Below are positions 32,428 to 39,490 of a DNA stretch of 39,490 bases, in pieces (position 1 is the first letter of the stretch; each line of letters opens with the position of its first letter). The DNA lies in contig NZ_CBTK010000124.1 in the NCBI RefSeq assembly GCF_000531125.1, positions 1 through 39,490 of the forward strand, read 5' to 3'. Both the position numbers and the translations under genes were made by a program. A model generated the notes under the pieces. That model was not told the origin of the DNA and ran no database searches. It saw only the letters and a list, made by a program, of their open reading frames with translations. This DNA comes from Candidatus Contendobacter odensis Run_B_J11 (GTDB lineage: Bacteria > Pseudomonadota > Gammaproteobacteria > Competibacterales > Competibacteraceae).

Positions 32428-33431
32428 AGGTCTTAATTACCGGTAGCGCCGGATTCATCGGCGCGGCACTGACGTTGCGCCTGCTGGAACGCGGCGACGA
32501 GGTTATCGGCTTCGATAACCTGAACGACTATTACGACGTCAAGCTGAAGCAAGCACGGTTAGCTCGCTTGCAGGCATATTCCAGCTTTACCGACGTTCGG
32601 GCCAGTCTGGAAGATCGGGAGGCATTGACCGAAACTTTTGCCCAACACCGACCGCAGCGGGTGGTCAATCTGGCGGCGCAGGCCGGGGTGCGCTATTCGT
32701 TGCAAAATCCCCATGCCTATGTGGATTCCAACCTGGTCGGCTTCATGAATATCCTCGAAGCCTGCCGTCATCACGCGGTCGAGCATCTGGTGTACGCCTC
32801 GTCCAGTTCGGTGTATGGAGCCAACACCCGGATGCCGTTCTCGGTGCATGACAATGTGGATCATCCGGTCAGCCTGTACGCAGCGACCAAAAAAGCCAAC
32901 GAGTTGATGGCTCATACCTACAGCCATCTCTACGGTTTGCCGACCACCGGGCTGCGCTTCTTCACCGTTTATGGCCCGTGGGGCCGGCCCGACATGGCGC
33001 TATTTCTGTTCACCCGCAGCATCCTGGCGGGCCAGCCGATTGAGGTGTTCAATTACGGCCATCACCGGCGGGATTTCACTTACGTTGATGACATCGTTGA
33101 AGGGGTAGTGCGGGTTCTGGATCAGGTAGCGGCACCGAATCCGGCCTGGTCGAGCGAGACCCCGGATCCCGCCACCAGCCGCGCCCCCTACCGGCTGTAC
33201 AACATCGGCAGCAACCGGCCGATTGAACTGCTGCGTTATATCGAGGTGCTGGAGAATTGTCTGGGCCTTCAGGCGACCAAGAACCTGCTGCCGATGCAGT
33301 TGGGTGACGTACCGGATACCTATGCCGATGTTGATGCGCTGGTTGAGGATGTCGGTTACCAGCCCGCTACGCTCATCGAGGACGGCGTAGCCCGTTTTGT
33401 AGCCTGGTATCGGCAGTATTACCGGGTTTAG
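32424..33431 (+). CDS. NAD-dependent UDP-sugar (uronate) 4-epimerase
   Basis: The 335-residue extended SDR enzyme shows [18 protein letters not shown], the [18 protein letters not shown] segment typical of UDP-glucuronate 4-epimerases, [36 protein letters not shown] and the catalytic Tyr152-x3-Lys156 (YAATK), then [16 protein letters not shown]. The close relatives epimerise UDP-glucuronic acid to UDP-galacturonic acid. Given the coupled TviB-type gene, the natural substrate here may instead be the N-acetylated uronic acid, as for TviC. This is inference. Its TAG stop overlaps the convergent dnaQ stop by 4 bp. Confidence 0.85.
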   Translation: MKVLITGSAGFIGAALTLRLLERGDEVIGFDNLNDYYDVKLKQARLARLQAYSSFTDVRASLEDREALTETFAQHRPQRVVNLAAQAGVRYSLQNPHAYVDSNLVGFMNILEACRHHAVEHLVYASSSSVYGANTRMPFSVHDNVDHPVSLYAATKKANELMAHTYSHLYGLPTTGLRFFTVYGPWGRPDMALFLFTRSILAGQPIEVFNYGHHRRDFTYVDDIVEGVVRVLDQVAAPNPAWSSETPDPATSRAPYRLYNIGSNRPIELLRYIEVLENCLGLQATKNLLPMQLGDVPDTYADVDALVEDVGYQPATLIEDGVARFVAWYRQYYRV

Positions 33432-34165
33432 GCCGATTCCGCCGCGTCCAGTCGCTGCCACACGCACAACCCGCCGCTGCTCTGATCCAGCATTTCCAGA
33501 TAGTGGGCATGTTCCGCCTGCTCTGCGACATCGGCGCGGATCACCGGCAACGATGGGCGATTCCGGGACAACGCCGTCTGTCGCGCCTTGCCGTGTCGCT
33601 CCGCCGCCGCACTGGCGGTTTCCTGCACGAATAGCGAATCCTGCTGACGGGTCATCACCAGATACACGTCGGCCAGGATTTCCGCGTCCAGCAAGGCGCC
33701 GTGCAGAGTGCGCTGCGCGTTGTCGATGGTGTAGCGCTTGCAGAGTGCGTCCAGACTGTTGCGCTGACCGGGGTGACGCTGGCGGGCCATCAATAAGGTA
33801 TCTGTCACCGTGCAAATTTGTTCCAGCGTGAGATGACCGCGCCCGCAGCGCCGTAGTTCGTGGTTGAGGAAGTTCAGGTCGAATGCTGCATTGTGGATAA
33901 TCAATTCGGCATTGCGGATGAAGTTGAGGAACTGATCCGCGATGTCGGCAAAGCGCGGCTGATGGGCGAGAAATTCGCTGGTAATGCCGTGAACCCGCTG
34001 CGCCTCTTCGTCAATAGCGCGATCCGGTTGCAGGTAGACATGGAAGTGCTGGCTGGTCAGCCGCCGGTTTACCAGTTCGATGCAGCCGATTTCGATGACC
34101 CGGTGCCCTTGGGCGGGATCAAGGCCGGTGGTTTCGGTGTCGAGGACGATTTGGCGTTCGGTCAT
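33428..34165 (-). CDS. dnaQ: DNA polymerase III epsilon subunit (proofreading exonuclease)
   Basis: The 245-residue 3'-5' exonuclease subunit has the DEDDh active site: Exo [13 protein letters not shown] (Asp, Glu), Exo II around [17 protein letters not shown] (Asp) and Exo [21 protein letters not shown] (His, Asp). The C-terminal ~65 residues, Ala/Arg-rich followed by HAHYLEML, would bind the alpha subunit. The length is normal for proteobacterial DnaQ. The usual neighbour rnhA is not present: the gene is flanked by the UDP-sugar epimerase (convergent) and rsmE (same strand, 56 bp upstream). Confidence 0.92.
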   Translation of the reverse strand: MTERQIVLDTETTGLDPAQGHRVIEIGCIELVNRRLTSQHFHVYLQPDRAIDEEAQRVHGITSEFLAHQPRFADIADQFLNFIRNAELIIHNAAFDLNFLNHELRRCGRGHLTLEQICTVTDTLLMARQRHPGQRNSLDALCKRYTIDNAQRTLHGALLDAEILADVYLVMTRQQDSLFVQETASAAAERHGKARQTALSRNRPSLPVIRADVAEQAEHAHYLEMLDQSSGGLCVWQRLDAAESA

Positions 34166-34221
34166 GAATTTCCTGTTTTAAGCGATGGCGAAGGTTGAAA
34201 GGAACAGTGGAGCGGCGCTAA

Positions 34222-34956
34222 CTAAACCCAGTCGCCCCACAATGCCTGCATCGCCGCCAGCGCAGCCATACCGGCGGTTTCGGTGCGCAGGATACGTGGC
34301 CCCAGTCGAATGCCGCTAAATCCCACCGTCCCGGCTTGAGCGATCTCGGCTGGACTTAGGCCACCTTCGGGGCCGATCAACAGCGTCACCATTCCCGTCG
34401 GCGGTTCCAATCCGCGCAAGCCCCGTTCGGCCAGCGGATCGAGCAGCAGGCGCAAACCGGGTTCCGCCGACCGCAACAGCCACGTCGTCAGCGTAAGCGG
34501 CTCCCGCACTTCTGGTAGCCGGTTGCGACCGCATTGTTCACACCCGCCGATCACGATGCCGCGCCAGTGCTGCACCTTACGATCCAGCCGTTCGCCGCTC
34601 AGCGCGACCCCGCTGCGTTCGGTAAATAACGGCTGGATGGCGACGACACCCAATTCGACGGCTTTCTGCAAGGTGTAATCCATCTTCTCGCCGCGCGAGA
34701 TGCCTTGCGCCAGAACGACGCGCAACGGTGATTCCACCTCGCCGGGGGACGCTTCAGTGATCCGCACCTGAGCCTCGCGCTTGCCAATGTCGGTCAGCGT
34801 CGCTGCAAACGCCCCGCCTTCGCCGTTGAACAGCACCAAGGGCGCACCCGGGTTGAGCCGTAGCACCCGCACCGCGTGATTGAAAGCGTTGTCGTCCAGC
34901 AGCACGGTCGCGCCGACTTTTAACGGCAGGGAGAGATAAATTCGGGGAATGCGCAT
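34222..34956 (-). CDS. rsmE: 16S rRNA m3U1498 methyltransferase RsmE
   Basis: RsmE methylates N3 of U1498 in 16S rRNA using SAM. The 244-residue SPOUT (knotted) enzyme begins MRIPRIYLSLPL, has a PUA-like N-terminal domain (FNHAVRVLRLNPGAPLVLFN) and a C-terminal knot: LIGPEGGLSPAEIAQA and LGPRILRTETAGMAALAAMQ. The open frame extends 36 codons further to 35064, but that extension runs through the repeat element at 35015-35126 (the WIPADAGMTESES peptide is repeat-encoded), so ATG 34956 is the real start. No good promoter was identified. Confidence 0.93.
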   Translation of the reverse strand: MRIPRIYLSLPLKVGATVLLDDNAFNHAVRVLRLNPGAPLVLFNGEGGAFAATLTDIGKREAQVRITEASPGEVESPLRVVLAQGISRGEKMDYTLQKAVELGVVAIQPLFTERSGVALSGERLDRKVQHWRGIVIGGCEQCGRNRLPEVREPLTLTTWLLRSAEPGLRLLLDPLAERGLRGLEPPTGMVTLLIGPEGGLSPAEIAQAGTVGFSGIRLGPRILRTETAGMAALAAMQALWGDWV

Positions 34957-35324
34957 TGGATTGATGAGGGCAGGTGAATAAACTTCCCTCGCTCGCTGCG
35001 GGGGGGAAGAGCCAAGGCTTTCGCTTTCCGTCATTCCCGCGTCAGCGGGAATCCAGTAAGCCACTGAAAAAATTGGATACCCGCTTTCGCGGTTATGACG
35101 ACTTTAAGGGGCTTGGCGAAAGTCCTGAGAGCTGTCAAGGCTGAGGTTTCAAGCGGGTGTGATTCAAAGTGATGCAGGCCCCATAATACCGCATGACCGA
35201 CGGATACCGTCCAAGGAGACCCCACGATGGAGTGGGCAGGTGAAGCGAAAATCGCCTAACAGGATCCCGCTCCACAGAAACCCTCGAAGAACCAAAATTA
35301 AAATAGGCTGTATTTTCGCTGTTC
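34957..35324. other. Intergenic region rsmE / bluB
   Basis: 368 bases without a credible gene. 35015-35126 is a copy of the two-hairpin repeat. 34981-35010 is a short GC-rich stretch with a G-run. 35127-35324 shows only weak hairpin-forming sequence (for example AGCGAAAATCGCC around 35239-35251) and no recognisable regulatory element. The rsmE promoter should lie here. Confidence 0.5.
35015..35126 (+). mobile_element. ~112 bp two-hairpin repeat (MITE-like), copy 1
   Basis: The element is bounded by imperfect inverted ends (AGGCTTTCGC left, GCGAAAGTCCT right). It holds two hairpins: ATTCCCGCGTCAGCGGGAAT (35033-35052, 8 bp stem, 4-base loop) and one at about 35077-35096 with a single mismatch. 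The first hairpin fits the ATTCCC-N8-GGGAAT pattern known as dRS3 in Neisseria, a motif also common in other proteobacteria. A second copy lies inverted at 38384-38496, about 93% identical by eye over ~120 bases. No target duplication is visible. It can be read through as an AKAGIQFFQ peptide, a frequent false ORF. Confidence 0.75.
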
Positions 35325-36050
35325 CTATCCGCTGATTTGGCCTTCGCCCCGCCAGCCGTTCTCCCAGACCTGCTCGCGCAGTGGCTGCGGTTTGGCCCAA
35401 CCTTCCGACTCCAGCATCGGTTTATCGTAAAACTGTTCAACTGGCCCTAAACACAGCACCGCAATCGGTCGCGCTCCCTCCGGTATTCCCAGCAACGCCG
35501 CCAGCTCGACCGGATCGAACAGCGATACCCAACCCATTCCCACCCCTTCCGCCCGTGCGGCCAGCCACAGATTTTGAATCGCGCAGGCTACTGAGGCCAA
35601 ATCCATCTCCGGCAAAGTGCGACGACCGAAGATATGCCGCTCGCGCCGGTCCATCAGCGCGACTACCAGAACTTCCGCACAGTCCAGCACCCCTTCGACT
35701 TTGAGGCGCATGAACTCATCCTCACGTTCGCCCAAGGCGCGGGCGGTACGGATGCGCTCGTATTCAATCAAGGCATGAAGGGATCGGCGCAAGGTTGGAT
35801 TAGTAATGCGGATGAAGCGCCACGGCTGCATAAAACCAACGCTGGGTGCTTGTCGGGCGGCCTCCAGCAAGCGCGATAGCTGCTCCTCAGGAATGGAGCC
35901 GGGGCAGAAGTGGCGGATGTCGCGGCGCAAGGCGATGACTTTGTAAACTGCGTCAATTTCGGCGGCGCTGAAGCGGCCGGTCGGCGGTGGCACGTTATCG
36001 GCAACCGAGTCGTTGATACGCGGGCGGTTCAATGGATCGAGGATGGTCAT
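35325..36050 (-). CDS. bluB: BluB, 5,6-dimethylbenzimidazole synthase (nitroreductase fold)
   Basis: BluB cannibalises reduced FMN to make 5,6-dimethylbenzimidazole, the lower ligand of vitamin B12. The 241-residue flavin-fold protein shows VIALRRDIRHFCPGSIPEEQ, LLEAARQAPSVGFMQPWRFI, HIFGRRTLPEMDLASVACAI and QNLWLAARAEGVGMGWVSLF, which are BluB features beyond generic nitroreductases (notably GRRTLPE...D and GFMQPWRF). No other cobalamin gene is in the window, so it is either part of a scattered pathway or serves lower-ligand remodelling. It lies downstream of the mocR-type gene on the same strand (92 bp gap), so cotranscription is possible. Confidence 0.87.
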   Translation of the reverse strand: MTILDPLNRPRINDSVADNVPPPTGRFSAAEIDAVYKVIALRRDIRHFCPGSIPEEQLSRLLEAARQAPSVGFMQPWRFIRITNPTLRRSLHALIEYERIRTARALGEREDEFMRLKVEGVLDCAEVLVVALMDRRERHIFGRRTLPEMDLASVACAIQNLWLAARAEGVGMGWVSLFDPVELAALLGIPEGARPIAVLCLGPVEQFYDKPMLESEGWAKPQPLREQVWENGWRGEGQISG

Positions 36051-36142
36051 GGGTGGAATAGGGCCTTGCTGGTATCGTAAGGCGCGATTGTAGCGCGATG
36101 CCAGGGTTGGGTATGGCCCGTTCTAAGCTATCTGCCCACTGG

Positions 36143-37606
36143 CTACGGTTGACCTCCGGGATCATGGTCCAGCGCCAGTTCCAGGAATCGCAGCAAATCC
36201 GGGTGGCTGGATGACGCCAGGTTGAAACGCAGCCACGAGGACGGCAGTTGGCTGGGTGAGAACAGACTGCCCGGCGCCAGCAGCAGCCGTTGCTCGTAGG
36301 CACGGGCGGCAAGCACATTGCTATCGCGTCCGGCATCCATCCAGGCGAACATCCCGCCCTGCGGATCGGTGAACACCCGCAAACCCAGCCGCTCCAGTTG
36401 AGCCAATACCGGTTCGCGCTGCGCTGCCAGCCGTGCACGCAGCCGTTCGAGGTGCTTGCGATAATGGCCTTCCGCCAATATTTGATGGATCACCCGCTCG
36501 CCTAATTCCGGGGTGGTCAGCGCCGCCAACAGCTTGCGATCCGCCAACGCCCGCGCCAGCTCGCGCTCACAGGCGATGAAACCGACCCGCAGGTTGGCCG
36601 CTACGGTTTTGGAAAAGCTGCCGACGTAGATCACGCGATGAAGCTGATCCAGCGCCGCCAGCCGCATCGCCGGCATCCCGCAAAAGTCGGCGTAAATGTC
36701 GTCTTCAACCACGGTAACGCCATACTGTTCGGCCAGCCGCAGTACCTGAAACGCCTTGGCCGCAGTCAGCGAGGCACCGGTCGGGTTATGCAACACCGAG
36801 GTGGTAACATACAGCGGCGGGCGATGCTCCTGGAGCAGTTGTTCCAGCACCGCCAGATCGGGGCCGTCGGCCAAGCGTGGCACTCCGACCGGTCGAGCGC
36901 CGAGCGCGGCGAACATACCGAACATCAGGAACCAGCCGGGATCATCCACCAGCACCGCATCCCCCGGCCGCAGGAATTGGCGAGCGATAATATCAATGGC
37001 CTGGGTGACGCCCGCAGTGAGTACCAATTGTTCCGGCGCAGCGGCGATCTCGATCTCAGCCAGCTTGACTTGTAATTGACCCCGCAGCGGTAGATAGCCT
37101 TGGGGTTCGCCATAGCCAAGCAACGGCGCGGCACCACCCCGCGTTACCGCCCGTACCCCGCGCCCGATCAGGGTGCTGTCCAGCCAGTCGGGAGGTAGCA
37201 ATCCCGATCCAGGCATTCGCTCCGGCGGCAAATCCTGAAACATGGCGCGCACCAGCCAGACCACATCGAGCGTCGGCGGGGTCGGGTCGGCTCCCGGTGG
37301 CGCCGTCAGGGCACGGCGCTCGCGGACATAGAAACCGGAACCACGCCGCGATTCCAGATAACCCTGCGCCACCAACCGCTCATAGGCTTCGACTACGGTA
37401 AAGCGGGAAACCCCATACCGATCAGCAAACTGACGGATTGAAGGCAGACGGTTGCCGGGGCGTAGCAGACGCTCATCCATGCGACGGCGCAGCCACCCCA
37501 CGATGCGTTCGACCAAGGTAGCATCGGACTCGCCAGCCAGCGGTAAACCGCCCAGCAGCGGTTCCTCAACCACGCCGGCACTGCGATCAGGAATAGCCAT
37601 TGTCAT
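36143..37606 (-). CDS. MocR-type GntR/aminotransferase transcriptional regulator
   Basis: The 487-residue chimera has an N-terminal GntR winged helix (about 30-95: RPGNRLPSIRQFADRYGVSR, TVVEAYERLVAQGYL) and a fold-type I aminotransferase-like domain. It contains LHNPTGASL, VVEDDIYADF and the PLP lysine Lys333 in YVGSFSKTVAANLRVGFI. MocR regulators use PLP and an amino-acid-like effector to control adjacent genes, often PLP metabolism or amino-acid transport. It is divergent from a LysE-type exporter with a 134 bp intergenic region carrying paired repeats, so lysE is the likely target. All PLP residues I can check are present. Confidence 0.9.
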   Translation of the reverse strand: MTMAIPDRSAGVVEEPLLGGLPLAGESDATLVERIVGWLRRRMDERLLRPGNRLPSIRQFADRYGVSRFTVVEAYERLVAQGYLESRRGSGFYVRERRALTAPPGADPTPPTLDVVWLVRAMFQDLPPERMPGSGLLPPDWLDSTLIGRGVRAVTRGGAAPLLGYGEPQGYLPLRGQLQVKLAEIEIAAAPEQLVLTAGVTQAIDIIARQFLRPGDAVLVDDPGWFLMFGMFAALGARPVGVPRLADGPDLAVLEQLLQEHRPPLYVTTSVLHNPTGASLTAAKAFQVLRLAEQYGVTVVEDDIYADFCGMPAMRLAALDQLHRVIYVGSFSKTVAANLRVGFIACERELARALADRKLLAALTTPELGERVIHQILAEGHYRKHLERLRARLAAQREPVLAQLERLGLRVFTDPQGGMFAWMDAGRDSNVLAARAYEQRLLLAPGSLFSPSQLPSSWLRFNLASSSHPDLLRFLELALDHDPGGQP

Positions 37607-37639
37607 GGTGGTAGCTCCAGGCCAATCAGGTTGTTAAGT

Positions 37640-37689
37640 CCAATACAGATTTGATAACTCTGTTGATAAGTGTCTATGCACTGTATTGG
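37640..37689. promoter_or_regulatory. Candidate MocR operator between mocR and lysE
   Basis: CCAATACAG (37640-37648) and its exact reverse complement CTGTATTGG (37681-37689) are 32 bases apart. Between them is the direct repeat TTGATAA at 37651-37657 and 37663-37669. Their place in the centre of a divergent mocR/lysE promoter region suggests binding by the MocR-type protein, whose family often recognises paired sites. The lysE gene has GAGGAG about 10 bases before its ATG. Promoter hexamers could not be assigned with certainty. Confidence 0.55.
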
Positions 37690-37740
37690 CAGGATAGCGT
37701 AGTGTACGCCCTCACTTTCTACCTTTGAGGAGCTGCCGCC

Positions 37741-38376
37741 ATGCTGCCAGAATCTGCCTCACTCGCGCCTTGGACCGCGCTCGCGCTGTTCGCCTTCGCC
37801 ACCACGATCACGCCCGGCCCGAATAATCTGATGCTGACGGTGACTGGCGCCCATTTCGGCTTACGCGCCGCCGCGCCGGCGATAGCAGGCATTCTGATCG
37901 GAATGTCGGTGTTGATCGGTTGTGCGGGCGCTGGGGTCGCTTCGCTGCTGTTGGCCTTTCCGGGGCTGGAACTGGCGCTGCGCGGCGTCGGGCTGGGCTA
38001 TCTGCTGTGGCTATCGTGGAGGCTGTGTGCGCCCAACCCCAGTCTGGATGCGCGTGAAATGCGCCGCCCATTCACTATCCGCGAGGCGATTTTGTTTCAA
38101 TTCGTCAATCCCAAAGCCTGGATGATGGCAGTGACTGCGGCCTCCACTTTTCTGCCAGGGCTACTGCCGGTTGCGGCAAATGCCGGTGATCGAGCAGCGG
38201 CGACGCTGGCGGTGGCGCTGTGTTTTGCGGTGGTGGGTGGCCCGTGCATTACCAGTTGGGCGGTGCTGGGTGCCGCGTTACAACGCTGGTTGCAGCAGGG
38301 ATCGCGGCTGCGTGGATTCAATGCGACGATGGGTGTCCTGCTGGCCGCCACCGCGTTGGGTATGGTGCTGGTCTAA
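37741..38376 (+). CDS. LysE/RhtB-family amino-acid exporter
   Basis: The 211-residue inner-membrane protein has the family N-terminus TTITPGPNNLMLTVTGAHFG (TPGPNN is diagnostic) and about six hydrophobic segments. It also has LALRGVGLGYLLWLSWRL and EAILFQFVNPKAWMMAVTAA, the second conserved region. LysE/RhtB proteins export amino acids or related metabolites in exchange for protons; the substrate is not predictable. It is transcribed divergently from a MocR-type regulator and ends 7 bp before the repeat element at 38384, whose hairpins could serve as its 3' end. Confidence 0.88.
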   Translation: MLPESASLAPWTALALFAFATTITPGPNNLMLTVTGAHFGLRAAAPAIAGILIGMSVLIGCAGAGVASLLLAFPGLELALRGVGLGYLLWLSWRLCAPNPSLDAREMRRPFTIREAILFQFVNPKAWMMAVTAASTFLPGLLPVAANAGDRAAATLAVALCFAVVGGPCITSWAVLGAALQRWLQQGSRLRGFNATMGVLLAATALGMVLV

Positions 38377-38383
38377 TGCTGTC

Positions 38384-38496
38384 AGGACTTTCTCCAAGCC
38401 CCTTGAATTCGTCATACCCGCGAAAGCGGGTATCCAATTTTTTCAGCGGCTTACTGGATTTCCGCTGACGCGGGAATGACGGAAAGCGAAAGTCCT
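38384..38496 (-). mobile_element. ~113 bp two-hairpin repeat (MITE-like), copy 2
   Basis: Inverted copy of the element at 35015-35126. The ends read AGGACTTTC at one side and GCGAAAGTCCT at the other, a better terminal inverted repeat than in copy 1. Hairpin ATACCCGCGAAAGCGGGTAT (38414-38433) is perfect here, whereas the dRS3-like hairpin (38458-38477) has one mismatch; copy 1 shows the reverse pattern. It starts 7 bp after the lysE stop. Confidence 0.75.
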
Positions 38497-38527
38497 GGCC
38501 GTTTCTTATTAACGTGAATTCTGGCTA

Positions 38528-39412
38528 TTATTTTTTACAAGTCAACAAGTTAAGCTGGTTTTTGGACAAATTGAGCGAGGGCTTGCACGGCGGGTGCGTG
38601 TAGGCCACCAAGGCGGCCAGGCCGTGGACCATGGCGTTGATCAGACTACGATGACGGGTATGCTCGATCTGCACGATGTTCTTCAGTGGATTATGGATGG
38701 TTTCAATAATCGCCCGTTTGCGCAACAACAGCGTATCGGCCAGGGGCATGAGCGTGTTGTGCCTGTTCTTGCGAATGTTGGTGATCCGGTGCAAGCCCCG
38801 CTCCCAGAGAACCTGGAACCGTGGGTGGGAAATAGAGCCGCGATCCCCGACCCGTTTGCCGGTCAAGCCTTGAGTGAGTTCGGGTACCGGTTCCCGGTCA
38901 TCGACAGGGCCGGGGGTGATACGGGAGGCGAGCAATTCCCCACGGTCGTGGACCACGAGAGGGAGCTTGAAGCCGTAGAACCCGTCCATGGAGGTTTTGC
39001 CCCGGCGCGCCACTTTCTTGAACACGTTATGGCGGTGGATGCGGCGGTTGTGGCAGACCACCAGGGAGGTGGCATCAATGAAGGCGATCCCGGTGTCCTC
39101 GCCCCGGCGGGTGTGCCGGTAGAGGCACATCGGCATCAGGGCGGTGGGAATCAGCGCCACAAACCGATTATAACTCAACAGGTTGGGAAACTCATCCCGA
39201 CAGTGCCGGCGCAGATGCAGCAGGTCAAACGCCTTGAAGTTGCGATACTGGGACGAAGGGAAGGAGATCAAAATCGTCATGATCTCGCCGAGCGTCAACC
39301 GGCTGGCCCGTCGCCGTTTCCGCTCGCCGCCGGTCAGCAGTTGGCGATGCCAGGCGGGTAGGAGCAACTGACAGAAATCATCAACGTCGCAGAACAGTTC
39401 ATCTAAGCCCAT
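38528..39412 (-). CDS. IS982-family transposase
   Basis: The 294-residue DDE transposase looks intact. It begins with LDELFCDVDDFCQLLLPAW, then RLTLGEIMTILISFPSSQYRNFKAF and FPNLLSYNRFVALIP. The catalytic Asp lies in GIAFIDATSLVVCHNRRI, the second in TPGPVDDREPVPEL and the final Glu in RKRAIIETIHNPLKNIVQIEHTRHRS. These are IS982 signatures. The last ~12 residues (KNQLNLLTCKK) are not family-like and may run beyond the usual end. I could not define terminal inverted repeats; a 10 bp direct repeat ACAAGTTAAG occurs at 38545-38554 and 39418-39427. Whether it is an active copy cannot be judged. 39413-39490 shows no gene. Confidence 0.85.
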   Translation of the reverse strand: MGLDELFCDVDDFCQLLLPAWHRQLLTGGERKRRRASRLTLGEIMTILISFPSSQYRNFKAFDLLHLRRHCRDEFPNLLSYNRFVALIPTALMPMCLYRHTRRGEDTGIAFIDATSLVVCHNRRIHRHNVFKKVARRGKTSMDGFYGFKLPLVVHDRGELLASRITPGPVDDREPVPELTQGLTGKRVGDRGSISHPRFQVLWERGLHRITNIRKNRHNTLMPLADTLLLRKRAIIETIHNPLKNIVQIEHTRHRSLINAMVHGLAALVAYTHPPCKPSLNLSKNQLNLLTCKK

Positions 39413-39490
39413 CGGTCACAAGTTAAGAATTTTCGAGGCTTGTCAAGCTCCCAAAGGGTGCCAGCATGGTAGGCTAACCACTTGTTTCAG

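Noticed and set aside
34957-35064. 36-codon N-terminal extension of rsmE
   Set aside because: It is encoded partly by the repeat element. MRIPRIY at 34956 is the usual RsmE start.
35205-35220. CAAGGAGACC on the plus strand, resembling the core of a cobalamin riboswitch B12 box, near bluB
   Set aside because: bluB is on the minus strand and this lies beyond its 3' end. The other conserved parts of the aptamer are not present in order, and no plus-strand gene follows closely.
38400-38479. Peptides of the type IPAKAGIQFFQRLTGFPLTRE read from both repeat copies
   Set aside because: These are translations of the repeat element and not genes. They recur wherever the element occurs.

Overview
The window reads as chromosomal DNA of a GC-rich gammaproteobacterium. 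The reasons are RppH next to PtsP (as in E. coli), a single-chain ~1300-residue PurL, a YfhM-type alpha-2-macroglobulin, and PrsR/PrsK with a TIGR03013-type sugar transferase, which mark an exosortase A (PEP-CTERM) extracellular polysaccharide system. The gene mix and the density of small mobile repeats would suit a floc- or biofilm-forming organism such as a Competibacter relative, but that placement is inference.

Layout. 1-1877 is a graveyard of mobile DNA: pieces of ISAs1, IS66, ISL3 and an IS701/IS4-like transposase, two ~140 bp elements with the same terminal inverted repeats (one with an 8 bp target duplication), and a truncated sugar-binding protein gene. 1928-5259 holds an orphan mraZ-like gene, chrA with a small membrane protein, and an AT-rich HDOD gene. 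A 203 bp inverted-repeat-bounded element lies before a PatB/MalY C-S lyase at 5611. A 1723-residue periplasmic alpha-2-macroglobulin follows on the minus strand, divergent from rppH-ptsP. Then come purL-purM-purN, Uma2-dcd-mrp on the minus strand, a small Cys-containing secreted protein and metG.

26103-33431 is the exopolysaccharide block. On the minus strand, a sugar transferase, PrsK and PrsR are packed with 1 bp gaps or overlaps. Divergent from them, a UDP-HexNAc 6-dehydrogenase and a UDP-uronate-type epimerase overlap by 4 bp. Together they look like precursor supply, chain initiation and two-component control of one polysaccharide/PEP-CTERM programme. The exosortase itself is not in the window.

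33428-38376 carries dnaQ, rsmE, bluB, a MocR-type regulator and a divergent LysE exporter. The bluB-mocR-lysE segment is bracketed by two inverted copies (about 93% identical) of a ~112 bp two-hairpin element. The window ends in an apparently intact IS982-family transposase gene. No tRNA, rRNA or CRISPR array was seen. I did not find a clearly new multi-gene system. The most unusual items are the small mobile elements, the orphan mraZ-like gene and the MocR/lysE operator candidate.
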